NCBI RefSeq assembly: GCF_034008315.1
Contig: NZ_CP125377.1
Coordinates: forward strand, 682,001 to 746,000
Reading direction: 5' to 3'
Origin: Pseudomonas sp. P8_241
Lineage (GTDB): Bacteria > Pseudomonadota > Gammaproteobacteria > Pseudomonadales > Pseudomonadaceae
DNA: 64,000 bases
In this document: in pieces, positions 45,860-56,733 of the stretch
Position numbering within the stretch: position 1 is the first letter of the stretch
Layout: every line of letters begins with the position of its first letter
The notes under the pieces: model-generated
The model's input: the letters and a program-made list of their open reading frames with translations, nothing else
Databases searched by the model: none
What the model was told of the DNA's origin: nothing
Program-made: the position numbers and the translations under genes

Positions 45860-46623
45860 GTCAGTTGGAAAAGATCTACGGAGTACATGCTGTAGAAGCG
45901 TTGCTGCGTCACCACCCCAAACGCGTCAAGCAGATCTGGCTGGCCGAAGGTCGCAGTGATCCGCGGGTTCAGACCCTGATCGAACTGGCCAACGAAAATC
46001 GTGTTCAGGTCGGCCAGGCTGAGCGTCGCGAAATGGATGCCTGGGTAGAAGGTGTGCATCAGGGCGTGGTTGCGGACGTCAGTCCGAGTCAGGTCTGGGG
46101 TGAGGCGATGCTCGACGAGCTGCTGGATCGCACCGATGGCGCGCCGCTGCTGTTGGTGCTCGACGGCGTGACCGATCCGCACAACCTTGGCGCTTGCCTG
46201 CGTTCTGCCGATGCGGCGGGTGCGTTGGCGGTGATCGTGCCGAAGGACAAATCAGCGACGCTGACTCCGGTTGTACGAAAAGTCGCCTGCGGTGCAGCGG
46301 AAGTGATTCCGCTGGTTGCGGTCACCAACCTGGCGCGCACTCTGGAAAAACTCCAGCAGCGCGGTTTGTGGGTAGTGGGTACGGCGGGAGAGGCCGAGGT
46401 CAGCATTTATGACCAGGACCTGACTGGCCCGACCATCCTGATCATGGGCGCCGAAGGCAAGGGCATGCGTCGCCTGACCCGTGAGCATTGCGATTATCTG
46501 GTGAACCTGCCGATGGCCGGTAGCGTCAGCAGTCTCAACGTTTCCGTGGCGACGGGCGTATGCCTGTTCGAGGCGCAGCGTCAGCGCAGTGCCAAAGCCA
46601 AGACGGCTGCCAAGAAGTCCTGA
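45856..46623 (+). CDS. rlmB: 23S rRNA 2'-O-methyltransferase RlmB
   Basis: A 255-residue SPOUT methyltransferase that modifies G2251 of 23S rRNA. The N-terminal substrate-binding domain begins EKIYGVHAVEALLRHHP, and the knotted catalytic domain has LVLDGVTDPHNLGACLRSAD near 98, MGAEGKGMRRLT near 198 and LPMAGSVSSLNVSVATGV near 217. It overlaps rnr by four bases, a pairing conserved in gamma-proteobacteria. Confidence 0.96.
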   Translation: MSQLEKIYGVHAVEALLRHHPKRVKQIWLAEGRSDPRVQTLIELANENRVQVGQAERREMDAWVEGVHQGVVADVSPSQVWGEAMLDELLDRTDGAPLLLVLDGVTDPHNLGACLRSADAAGALAVIVPKDKSATLTPVVRKVACGAAEVIPLVAVTNLARTLEKLQQRGLWVVGTAGEAEVSIYDQDLTGPTILIMGAEGKGMRRLTREHCDYLVNLPMAGSVSSLNVSVATGVCLFEAQRQRSAKAKTAAKKS

Positions 46624-46634
46624 TCCACGCCCCA

Positions 46635-46736
46635 CTGTAGGAGCGAGCCGGCTCGCGAAGGACTCAAGATCGCCGCGGAGAATCAGTTTCCCCGCGTGAT
46701 CGTTGACGACCTTCGCGAGCATGCTCGCTCCTACTG
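46635..46736. repeat. REP doublet (family B)
   Basis: Inverted pair GTAGGAGCGAGCCGGCTCGC / GCGAGCATGCTCGCTCCTAC, about 55 bases apart, just after rlmB. The rest of 46624-46926 is the rpsF promoter and leader. Confidence 0.85.
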
Positions 46737-46779
46737 TGCTGTGTCGTCTCGGTGACTGCTCAAATAATCACCAATTACC

Positions 46780-46808
46780 TTGCGCCTCCTTCGCCCCTTC
46801 TCTACAAT
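46780..46808 (+). promoter_or_regulatory. Promoter of the rpsF operon
   Basis: TTGCGC, 17 bases, TACAAT. It lies about 120 bases upstream of rpsF and leaves a long untranslated leader. Confidence 0.65.
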
Positions 46809-46880
46809 TGCGCCCCTTGCTGTGATGGCAGGCACCTACGTGTCTAGCGTCCGCAAGTCCATAAGTGTCATTCACTCCTT

Positions 46881-46905
46881 GTCTGACCGCTTTTGAGCGG
46901 CAGGC
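46881..46905 (+). promoter_or_regulatory. Leader hairpin of rpsF, candidate S6:S18 autoregulatory site
   Basis: GTCTG-A-CCGCT TTTG AGCGG-CAGGC forms a hairpin with one bulged A, 22 bases before the rpsF ATG. Many bacteria have an S6:S18-binding structure at this place; assignment here is by position and shape only. Confidence 0.45.
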
Positions 46906-46926
46906 TACAACCCGTAAGGAGCATTC

Positions 46927-47349
46927 ATGCGTCATTACGAAATCATCTTTTTGGTCCACCCGGATCAAAGCGAGCAAGTCGGCGGCATGGTTGAGCGTTA
47001 CACCAAGCTGATCGAAGAAGACGGCGGCAAAATCCACCGTCTGGAAGATTGGGGCCGTCGTCAACTGGCCTACGCAATCAACAATGTTCACAAGGCTCAC
47101 TACGTGATGCTGAACGTTGAGTGCACTGGCAAGGCCCTGGCCGAGCTGGAAGACAACTTCCGCTACAACGATGCAGTGATCCGTAACCTGGTCATCCGTC
47201 GCGAAGAAGCCGTTACCGGCCAATCCGAGATGCTCAAGGCTGAAGAAAACCGCAGTGAGCGCCGTGAGCGTCGCGACCGTCCTGAGCACGAAGGCGCTGA
47301 AAGCGCTGATAGTGATGACAGCGACAACAGCGATAACGCTGACGAGTAA
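46927..47349 (+). CDS. rpsF: 30S ribosomal protein S6
   Basis: A 140-residue S6 protein: [18 protein letters not shown] at the start, then [23 protein letters not shown] near residue 41, followed by a highly charged Asp/Ser/Glu tail that in pseudomonads varies in length and can be glutamylated in other species. GTAAGGAGC gives a good ribosome site. First gene of the rpsF-rpsR-DUF2232-rplI operon. Confidence 0.98.
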   Translation: MRHYEIIFLVHPDQSEQVGGMVERYTKLIEEDGGKIHRLEDWGRRQLAYAINNVHKAHYVMLNVECTGKALAELEDNFRYNDAVIRNLVIRREEAVTGQSEMLKAEENRSERRERRDRPEHEGAESADSDDSDNSDNADE

Positions 47350-47377
47350 TCCACGGACCTTTTAAGGAGCCTATCAA

Positions 47378-47608
47378 ATGGCACGTTTCTTCCGTCGTCG
47401 TAAATTCTGCCGCTTCACCGCTGAAGACGTGAAAGAGATCGATTACAAAGATCTCAACACTCTGAAAGCTTACGTATCCGAGACCGGCAAAATTGTTCCA
47501 AGCCGCATCACCGGTACCAAAGCTCGTTATCAGCGTCAGCTGGCCACCGCTATCAAGCGCGCCCGCTTCCTGGCCCTGCTGGCCTACACCGACAGCCACG
47601 GCCGCTGA
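47378..47608 (+). CDS. rpsR: 30S ribosomal protein S18
   Basis: A 76-residue S18 protein with the expected basic N-terminus [11 protein letters not shown], then [26 protein letters not shown] near residue 45. It lies 28 bases after rpsF with AAGGAG upstream, and binds 16S rRNA together with S6. Confidence 0.98.
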
Positions 47609-47644
47609 GACCGGGCAGTCGACACGTAGCAAAGGATTGAATGC

Positions 47645-48538
47645 ATGCGTGCCATAGCTGAGTTCATCATGCGCGGCCGTATGCAGGCCACTCTCGTAGT
47701 GGCTGGATGCGCGGCATTGCCGTTGTTGTATTGGTTGGGTGCTGCCGCTGGATGCCTTGTGCTCCTGCGGCGCGGATTGAAGGACGCCATAGGCGTTCTT
47801 GCTCTGGGAATGCTGCCGGCCTTGGCCTGGTGGCTCTACTCCGACGACCCACGGGCACTTCTGGTGCTGCTGGGGTCTGCGAGCCTTGCGTTGGTTTTGC
47901 GCGCAAGCGAGTCCTGGAACCGCGTGCTGCTGGTCAGCATAGCGATGGGAGTGGTGTTTTCAGTGGTGCTGGGGACGGCTTTTGGTCCTCAGATCGAGAT
48001 GCTGGCGCAGGCTTTGATCAAGGTCATGCCTTCGCTACTCGGTGATGTCTACCAGAAGTTGTCGGTAGACGAGCAAGCGCGTTTCGCGTCCCTGATTGCA
48101 CCAGTCCTGACCGGCCTGATTGCGGCCTTGTTGCAAATCGTCAGTGTGCTGAGCCTGCTTGCCGGGCGCTACTGGCAGGCGTTGTTGTACAACCCGGGTG
48201 GTTTTGGTCGCGAGTTTCGCGCCATCCGATTCCCGCTTTTGCCGGCGATGTTGCTGCTGGCGTGCATGCTTCTGGGGCCCAATCTTGGTTCGCAGATGGC
48301 CATGTTGACGCCGTTGTGCAGTGTACCGCTGATGTTTGCCGGGCTGGCCCTGATTCACGGGCTGGTGGCGCAAAAGCGACTGGCCAGGTTCTGGCTGGTG
48401 GGGTTGTACGTCACGCTGTTGCTGTTCATGCAGCTGATCTATCCGTTGCTGGTGGTCCTGGCCATCGTCGACAGCCTGATTGATTTTCGCGGTCGTTCGG
48501 CACCGAAAGATGCCGATAGCGCGAACGGTGAAGGTTAA
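47645..48538 (+). CDS. DUF2232 membrane protein of the ribosomal operon
   Basis: A 297-residue integral membrane protein with about eight hydrophobic segments, of the DUF2232 (YybS-like) type, consistently found between rpsR and rplI in Pseudomonas. No catalytic motif is seen. AAAGGA precedes the ATG at 47645, and the rplI start follows 19 bases after the stop. The function is unknown despite its ribosomal operon position. Confidence 0.85.
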   Translation: MRAIAEFIMRGRMQATLVVAGCAALPLLYWLGAAAGCLVLLRRGLKDAIGVLALGMLPALAWWLYSDDPRALLVLLGSASLALVLRASESWNRVLLVSIAMGVVFSVVLGTAFGPQIEMLAQALIKVMPSLLGDVYQKLSVDEQARFASLIAPVLTGLIAALLQIVSVLSLLAGRYWQALLYNPGGFGREFRAIRFPLLPAMLLLACMLLGPNLGSQMAMLTPLCSVPLMFAGLALIHGLVAQKRLARFWLVGLYVTLLLFMQLIYPLLVVLAIVDSLIDFRGRSAPKDADSANGEG

Positions 48539-48557
48539 AAGTTAAGAGGATTTTCAC

Positions 48558-49004
48558 ATGCAACTGATCCTTCTGGAAAAAGTCACCAACCTGGGCAACC
48601 TGGGTGACAAAGTGAACGTTAAGGCTGGTTACGGTCGTAACTACCTGCTGCCTTACGGCAAAGCTACCGCTGCGACCCCAGCCAACCTGGCTGCGTTCGA
48701 AGAGCGTCGTGCTGAGCTGGAAAAAGCAGCAGCAGATCGTAAATCGTCGGCTGAAAGCCGCGCTGCCCAACTGGCCGAGCTGGAAGTGACTATCACTGCC
48801 ACCGCTGGCGACGAAGGCAAGCTGTTCGGTTCGATCGGTACTCACGACATCGCTGACGCACTGACCGCCTCCGGCGTTGAAGTGCAGAAGAGCGAAGTTC
48901 GTCTGCCGAACGGCACCATCCGCAACGTAGGCGAATTCGACGTGGCCGTGCACCTGCACGCCGAAGTTGAAGCCACCGTACGCGTTGTCGTGGTAGCAGC
49001 TTAA
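48558..49004 (+). CDS. rplI: 50S ribosomal protein L9
   Basis: A 148-residue L9 protein: the N-terminal domain begins [36 protein letters not shown], joined by a long helix to the C-terminal domain (about residues 78-148). AAGAGGA lies upstream. Confidence 0.98.
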   Translation: MQLILLEKVTNLGNLGDKVNVKAGYGRNYLLPYGKATAATPANLAAFEERRAELEKAAADRKSSAESRAAQLAELEVTITATAGDEGKLFGSIGTHDIADALTASGVEVQKSEVRLPNGTIRNVGEFDVAVHLHAEVEATVRVVVVAA

Positions 49005-49049
49005 GCAGCACTTGTCGGCTGGCACCCTCGGGTGCTTGCCGGTAACATC

Positions 49050-49084
49050 GGGCACGATCCTGTTTACAGGTCGTGCCCTTTGTC
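49050..49084 (+). terminator. Intrinsic terminator after rplI
   Basis: GGGCACGA / TCGTGCCC stem with an inner CCTG/CAGG continuation, then TTTGTCTTT. Confidence 0.8.
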
Positions 49085-49112
49085 TTTCTGATTCCTCCAA
49101 TTTCAAGTGGCC

Positions 49113-50510
49113 ATGAACGAAATCTCCGCTCCTGAGCAATACGATCTGCAAACCGCCGCGCTGAAAGTGCCGCCGCATTCCATCGAAGCCGAACAGGCTG
49201 TACTCGGTGGTCTGATGCTGGACAACAACGCCTGGGAGCGTGTGCTCGATCAAGTCTCCGACGGCGATTTCTATCGACATGACCACCGCCTGATCTTCCG
49301 TGCGATCGCCAAACTGGCCGATCAGAACTCCCCGATTGACGTCGTGACCCTTGCCGAGCAACTGGACAAGGAAGGTCAGACGTCGCAGGTCGGTGGCCTC
49401 GGTTACCTTGGCGAGCTGGCGAAAAACACACCGTCCGTCGCCAACATCAAGGCTTATGCGCAGATCGTCCGTCAACGCGCGACGTTGCGCCAGCTGATCG
49501 GCATCAGCACCGAGATCGCCGACAGCGCTTTCAACCCGGAAGGTCGCACTGCCGAGGAGATCCTCGACGAAGCGGAACGCCAGATCTTCGCGATTGCCGA
49601 GGCCCGGCCGAAAACCGGTGGCCCGGTGGGTGTGAACGATTTGCTGACCAAGGCCATTGATCGCATCGACACGCTGTTCAACACTGACAACGCCATTACC
49701 GGCCTGTCCACTGGCTACACCGATCTTGATGAAAAGACCAGCGGCCTGCAGCCGGCTGACTTGATCATCGTCGCCGGTCGTCCGTCGATGGGTAAAACCA
49801 CCTTCGCGATGAACCTGGTGGAAAACGCCGTACTGCGCAGCGACAAGGCTGTTCTGGTGTATTCCCTCGAGATGCCAGGCGAATCGCTGGTCATGCGTAT
49901 GTTGTCGTCCCTCGGTCGGATCGACCAGACCAAGGTGCGTTCCGGTCAGTTGGAAGATGACGACTGGCCGCGCCTGACATCGGCGGTGAACCTGCTCAAC
50001 GACCGCAAGCTGTTCATCGACGACACCGCCGGTATCAGTCCGTCGGAAATGCGTGCGCGTACCCGGCGTCTGGCGCGTGAGCACGGTGAGATCGGCCTGA
50101 TCATGATCGACTACCTTCAGTTGATGCAGATTCCAGGTTCCGGCGGCGACAACCGAACCAACGAGATTTCTGAAATCTCGCGCTCCTTGAAAGCCTTGGC
50201 CAAGGAGTTCAACTGCCCGGTGGTGGCGCTGTCCCAGCTCAACCGTTCCCTCGAGCAGCGACCGAACAAAAGGCCGATCAACTCCGACCTCCGGGAATCC
50301 GGGGCGATCGAGCAGGACGCCGACGTGATCATGTTCGTTTATCGTGACGAGGTGTATCACCCGGAGACCGAGCACAAAGGCATTGCCGAGATCATCATCG
50401 GCAAGCAGCGGAACGGGCCGATCGGTTTTATTCGTCTGGCCTTTATCGGCAAGTACACCCGATTCGAGAACCTGGCGCCGGGTAGCTATAACTTCGATGA
50501 TGACGAGTAA
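49113..50510 (+). CDS. dnaB: Replicative DNA helicase DnaB
   Basis: A 465-residue hexameric helicase. The N-terminal domain begins at about residue 20 (VPPHSIEAEQAVLGGLMLDN), and the RecA-like domain has the Walker A GRPSMGKTTFAMN near 220 and later motifs LIMIDYLQLM near 327 and ALSQLNRSLEQR near 368. The ATG at 49113 (MNEISAPEQYDL) is chosen; a GTG two codons earlier is possible. No intein interrupts the gene. A REP doublet follows. Confidence 0.97.
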   Translation: MNEISAPEQYDLQTAALKVPPHSIEAEQAVLGGLMLDNNAWERVLDQVSDGDFYRHDHRLIFRAIAKLADQNSPIDVVTLAEQLDKEGQTSQVGGLGYLGELAKNTPSVANIKAYAQIVRQRATLRQLIGISTEIADSAFNPEGRTAEEILDEAERQIFAIAEARPKTGGPVGVNDLLTKAIDRIDTLFNTDNAITGLSTGYTDLDEKTSGLQPADLIIVAGRPSMGKTTFAMNLVENAVLRSDKAVLVYSLEMPGESLVMRMLSSLGRIDQTKVRSGQLEDDDWPRLTSAVNLLNDRKLFIDDTAGISPSEMRARTRRLAREHGEIGLIMIDYLQLMQIPGSGGDNRTNEISEISRSLKALAKEFNCPVVALSQLNRSLEQRPNKRPINSDLRESGAIEQDADVIMFVYRDEVYHPETEHKGIAEIIIGKQRNGPIGFIRLAFIGKYTRFENLAPGSYNFDDDE

Positions 50511-50531
50511 GGTATTTAGTGTCCTGAAAGG

Positions 50532-50606
50532 CCCCATCGCCGGCAAGCCATCTCCTACAGGGGGGGGCGTCGTACCTGTAGCAGCACGCTTGCTCGCGAT
50601 AGGGGC
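50532..50606. repeat. REP doublet (diverged, family B)
   Basis: CCCCATCGCCGGCAAGCCAT on one side and GCTTGCTCGCGATAGGGG on the other, a decayed inverted pair between dnaB and ygiQ. Confidence 0.7.
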
Positions 50607-50701
50607 GACGCAATTTCCGACCATAGCCGTCGGAATTGGTCAAAAAATGTGCTATATTCCGCGCCCGCGAAATTCAATGAAAGCCAACACCGGTTATCGA
50701 C

Positions 50702-53005
<2,304 letters not shown>

Positions 53006-53025
53006 TCCGCACTTGAGCTGAAAAG

Positions 53026-53051
53026 AACGCCAACCTTCGGGTTGGCGTTTT
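53026..53051 (+). terminator. Intrinsic terminator after ygiQ
   Basis: AACGCCAACC / GGTTGGCGTT with loop TTCG followed by TT, 20 bases after the stop. The gap 53006-53369 otherwise holds a REP doublet and the upstream region of the next cluster. Confidence 0.85.
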
Positions 53052-53085
53052 GCATTTCTGGCATAAGAAAGGTGTTGAAGCCATA

Positions 53086-53188
53086 GGCCTCATCGCTGGC
53101 AAGCCAGCTCCCACAAGGAGCTTCAATCGCCACAGTTTTGTGAACGGCAGATAAACCGGGGGGAGCTGGCTTGCCCGCGATGAGGCCG
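53086..53188. repeat. REP doublet (family B variant)
   Basis: GGCCTCATCGCTGGCAAGCC on the left and GGCTTGCCCGCGATGAGGCC on the right, an inverted pair about 60 bases apart. Confidence 0.8.
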
Positions 53189-53369
53189 GTTCATTCAACC
53201 TTTCAGCAACTGCTCGCCACATTAAGGCGCAACTACCTCAATCCATTTCCTCGCATCGCCCGATTTTGGTGCTGTACTGCCTCCAGTAACCGGAGAAAGC
53301 GCCAGCGCTGCTGGGTGGCATAAGTCTTGCGCGCTTTCGAATACGCTTAGGGCTCGCAGGAGGCACGCC

Positions 53370-56300
53370 GTGTCGATTCATGTCGCATTGCACCACGTCA
53401 CGCATTACCGCTATGACCGCGCTGTCGAGCTCGGCCCGCAGATCGTTCGTCTGCGTCCCGCCGCTCACAGCCGCACGCGGATTCTGTCTTATGCGCTGAA
53501 GGTCTCGCCCGAACAGCACTTCATCAACTGGCAACAAGATCCGCAGGGCAATTACCTGGCGAGGCTGGTGTTCCCGGAGAAAACCGAGGAGCTGCGCATT
53601 GAGGTCGATCTGCTGGCCGAAATGGCGATCTTCAACCCGTTCGATTTCTTCCTCGAACCTTATGCAGAGAAAATCCCCTTTGCTTATGCCGCCGATGAGC
53701 GCAAAGAGCTGGCCCCGTATCTGGAAACCTTGCCGCTGACGCCGACGTTCAAGGCCTATCTGGATGGCATTGATCGCACCCCTCTGCCGGCCGTTGATTT
53801 CCTCGTCGCGCTCAATCAGCGCCTGAGCGATGACATTGATTACCTGATCCGCATGGAACCGGGCGTACAAACGCCTGAACACACCCTCGTGCAGGCGTCC
53901 GGTTCCTGTCGCGATTCCGCCTGGTTGCTGGTTCAGTTGCTGCGCAATCTGGGATTGGCGGCACGTTTCGTCTCCGGTTACCTGATCCAGTTGACCGCTG
54001 ATGTCAAAAGTATCGACGGCCCGTCCGGCACTGAAGTGGACTTCACCGACCTGCACGCCTGGTGCGAAGTGTATTTGCCCGGCGCCGGCTGGATCGGCCT
54101 GGATGCGACTTCCGGGCTGTTTGCCGGCGAAGGACATATTCCGTTGGCCTGTAGTCCCGATCCGTCGTCAGCGGCACCGATCAGTGGCCTGGTGGAACCT
54201 TGTGAGTGTGAATTCAGCCACGAAATGTCCGTGGAGCGGATTTGGGAGGCGCCGCGGGTTACCAAGCCCTACACCGACGACCAATGGCTGGCGATCCAGG
54301 CCCTGGGTCGGCAGATCGATGCCGACCTGCTGGAAGGCGATGTGCGCTTGACCATGGGCGGCGAACCGACCTTCGTGTCCATCGACGACCCGGATGGTGC
54401 CGAGTGGAATACAGCGGCACTGGGGCCGAACAAGCGGCAGCTGTCCGCCGAACTGTTCCAGCGCATGCGCAAGCGTTATGCACCGCAGGGCCTGGTGCAT
54501 TTCGGTCAGGGCAAATGGTATCCGGGCGAGCAATTGCCACGCTGGTCTCTCAACTGCTATTGGCGCCGTGATGGCGTGCCAATCTGGCAAAACAATGCGT
54601 TGGTCGCCGATGAACAGGAAGATTACGGCGCCGATGGGGTGCTGGCCGGGCGTTTTCTGGCGAGCGTTGCCGAACGACTGAAAATTCCGACGCGCTTTGT
54701 ATTTCCGGCCTACGAAGACAATTTCTACTACCTCTGGCGCGAAGGGACGTTACCGCAGAACGTCAGCGCCGAAGACTCTCGGCTGGAAGAGCCGCTGGAG
54801 CGTGCGCGGCTGCGTAAAGTCTTTAGCCAGGGCCTGGACAAGGTCATCGGCCAGGTCCTGCCGCTGGCGCGTACCGCCAAGGGTGATCAATGGCAGAGCG
54901 GTCGCTGGTACCTGCGTGACGAGCATTGCCGATTGGTGCCCGGGGATTCTGCGTTGGGCTATCGTTTGCCGCTGGGTTCGCAGCCATGGGTGAAAGCGGC
55001 AGAGTATCCGTTCATTCATCCGCAGGATCCGAATCAGGATTTCCCGCCGCTGCCGGATACGGCGCAACTTCAAAGCCAGGGTGCGGCTGCTGAAACTGAA
55101 GATCGAGCGCCAAAGATCGATGAGTCGGCAGACTGGCTGACCCGCACCGCGCTGTGTGCCGAAGCTCGGGAAGGGCGGTTGTACCTGTTCATGCCGCCGC
55201 TGGAACGCGCCGAGGATTATCTCGAGCTCGTCGCCGCCATCGAGGCCACCGCTGAAGAACTGCGTTGCCCGGTGTTGCTTGAAGGTTACGAGCCGCCGAG
55301 CGATCCGCGATTGAGTAACTTGCGCATCACGCCGGACCCCGGTGTGATCGAGGTCAACGTACAACCATCCGCGTCGTGGGATGAGTTGGTGGAGCGCACC
55401 GAATTTCTCTATGAAGAAGCGCGGCAGACCCGCCTGACCACCGAGAAATTCATGATCGACGGCCGGCACACCGGAACCGGCGGAGGTAATCATTTCGTAC
55501 TGGGGGGCGCGACACCGGCTGACTCACCGTTTCTGCGTCGCCCGGATCTGCTGCGCAGCCTGATCAGTTATTGGCATAACCACCCGTCATTGTCCTACCT
55601 GTTTTCCGGATTGTTCATCGGCCCGACATCCCAGGCGCCGCGTGTCGATGAAGCGCGCAACGACGCCTTATATGAGCTGGAAATCGCCTTTGCGCAGATG
55701 CCCGAACCCGGTGAGGAATGTCCTCCATGGTTGGTGGACCGATTGCTGCGCAACCTGCTGATCGATGTCACCGGCAACACCCACCGAGCCGAGTTTTGCA
55801 TCGACAAACTCTACTCGCCGGACGGCGCCACCGGCCGTCTCGGCCTGTTGGAATTGCGCGCTTTTGAAATGCCTCCCCATGCACGCATGAGCCTCGCTCA
55901 GCAGCTTTTGCTGCGGGCACTGGTCGCACGATTCTGGCGTGAACCCTATGCGCCGCCAAAACTGGCGCGCTGGGGCACCGAACTGCACGATCGTTTCCTG
56001 TTGCCGCACTTTATCGAACAGGATTTCGCCGACGTTATCGTCGATCTCAACGCCGCCGGGTATCCTGTGCGGGCCGAGTGGTTCGCCGCGCACCTTGAGT
56101 TTCGCTTTCCCAAGGTCGGCGACTACGCCGTCAGTGGCATCGCACTGGAGCTGCGCCAGGCACTGGAACCGTGGCATGTGTTGGGCGAGGAAGGCGCGGT
56201 CGGTGGCACGGTGCGTTACGTGGATTCTTCGCTTGAACGTTTACAGGTCAAGCTCACCGGTCTGCCACCCCAGCGTTATCTGTTGACCTGCAACGGCATT

Positions 56301-56645
56301 CCCGTGCCCTTGCAACCCACCGGACGTGTAGGTGAATTCGTCGCGGGCGTGAGATTTCGCGCCTGGCAACCGGCGAACTGTCTGCAACCGACTATTGCGG
56401 TGCATGCGCCCTTGGTATTCGACTTGCTCGATACCTGGATGGGACGGTCGCTGGGCGGTTGCCAGTATCACGTCGCCCATCCCGGGGGACGCAATTACGA
56501 CAGCCTGCCGGTCAATGCCAACGAGGCCGAGAGCCGGCGCATGGCGCGTTTTTTCCGTATCGGACACACGCCTGGGAAACTTCCTATCCCCAATCTGGAA
56601 ATCAACGACGAGCTGCCGATGACTCTCGATTTACGACGTTTCTAA
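53370..56645 (+). CDS. Transglutaminase-like protein fused to DUF2126
   Basis: A 1091-residue protein. Residues about 1-290 are a bacterial transglutaminase-like N-terminal region plus cysteine protease-fold domain with an intact triad: GSCRDSAWLL (Cys near 180), TDLHAWCEVY (His near 228), GLDATSGL (Asp near 244). From about 300 to the end is DUF2126, with landmark GTGGGNHFVLGGATPADSPF near 704 and YLFSGLFIGPTSQAPRVDEAR near 740; I recall DUF2126 being grouped with COOH-NH2 amide ligases, but I cannot verify it here. The GTG start has AGGAGG at 53359, so it is secure. No signal peptide. First gene of a three-gene cluster of unknown function. Confidence 0.88.
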   Translation: MSIHVALHHVTHYRYDRAVELGPQIVRLRPAAHSRTRILSYALKVSPEQHFINWQQDPQGNYLARLVFPEKTEELRIEVDLLAEMAIFNPFDFFLEPYAEKIPFAYAADERKELAPYLETLPLTPTFKAYLDGIDRTPLPAVDFLVALNQRLSDDIDYLIRMEPGVQTPEHTLVQASGSCRDSAWLLVQLLRNLGLAARFVSGYLIQLTADVKSIDGPSGTEVDFTDLHAWCEVYLPGAGWIGLDATSGLFAGEGHIPLACSPDPSSAAPISGLVEPCECEFSHEMSVERIWEAPRVTKPYTDDQWLAIQALGRQIDADLLEGDVRLTMGGEPTFVSIDDPDGAEWNTAALGPNKRQLSAELFQRMRKRYAPQGLVHFGQGKWYPGEQLPRWSLNCYWRRDGVPIWQNNALVADEQEDYGADGVLAGRFLASVAERLKIPTRFVFPAYEDNFYYLWREGTLPQNVSAEDSRLEEPLERARLRKVFSQGLDKVIGQVLPLARTAKGDQWQSGRWYLRDEHCRLVPGDSALGYRLPLGSQPWVKAAEYPFIHPQDPNQDFPPLPDTAQLQSQGAAAETEDRAPKIDESADWLTRTALCAEAREGRLYLFMPPLERAEDYLELVAAIEATAEELRCPVLLEGYEPPSDPRLSNLRITPDPGVIEVNVQPSASWDELVERTEFLYEEARQTRLTTEKFMIDGRHTGTGGGNHFVLGGATPADSPFLRRPDLLRSLISYWHNHPSLSYLFSGLFIGPTSQAPRVDEARNDALYELEIAFAQMPEPGEECPPWLVDRLLRNLLIDVTGNTHRAEFCIDKLYSPDGATGRLGLLELRAFEMPPHARMSLAQQLLLRALVARFWREPYAPPKLARWGTELHDRFLLPHFIEQDFADVIVDLNAAGYPVRAEWFAAHLEFRFPKVGDYAVSGIALELRQALEPWHVLGEEGAVGGTVRYVDSSLERLQVKLTGLPPQRYLLTCNGIPVPLQPTGRVGEFVAGVRFRAWQPANCLQPTIAVHAPLVFDLLDTWMGRSLGGCQYHVAHPGGRNYDSLPVNANEAESRRMARFFRIGHTPGKLPIPNLEINDELPMTLDLRRF

Positions 56646-56733
56646 ACCGTACGCGACGTTCGGATTTTTCGTATATCCGGGCGTCACGAGCCTGCGTTAG
56701 TCTGACCGTTCATTGCTGTCTGCCGAGCTTTCC

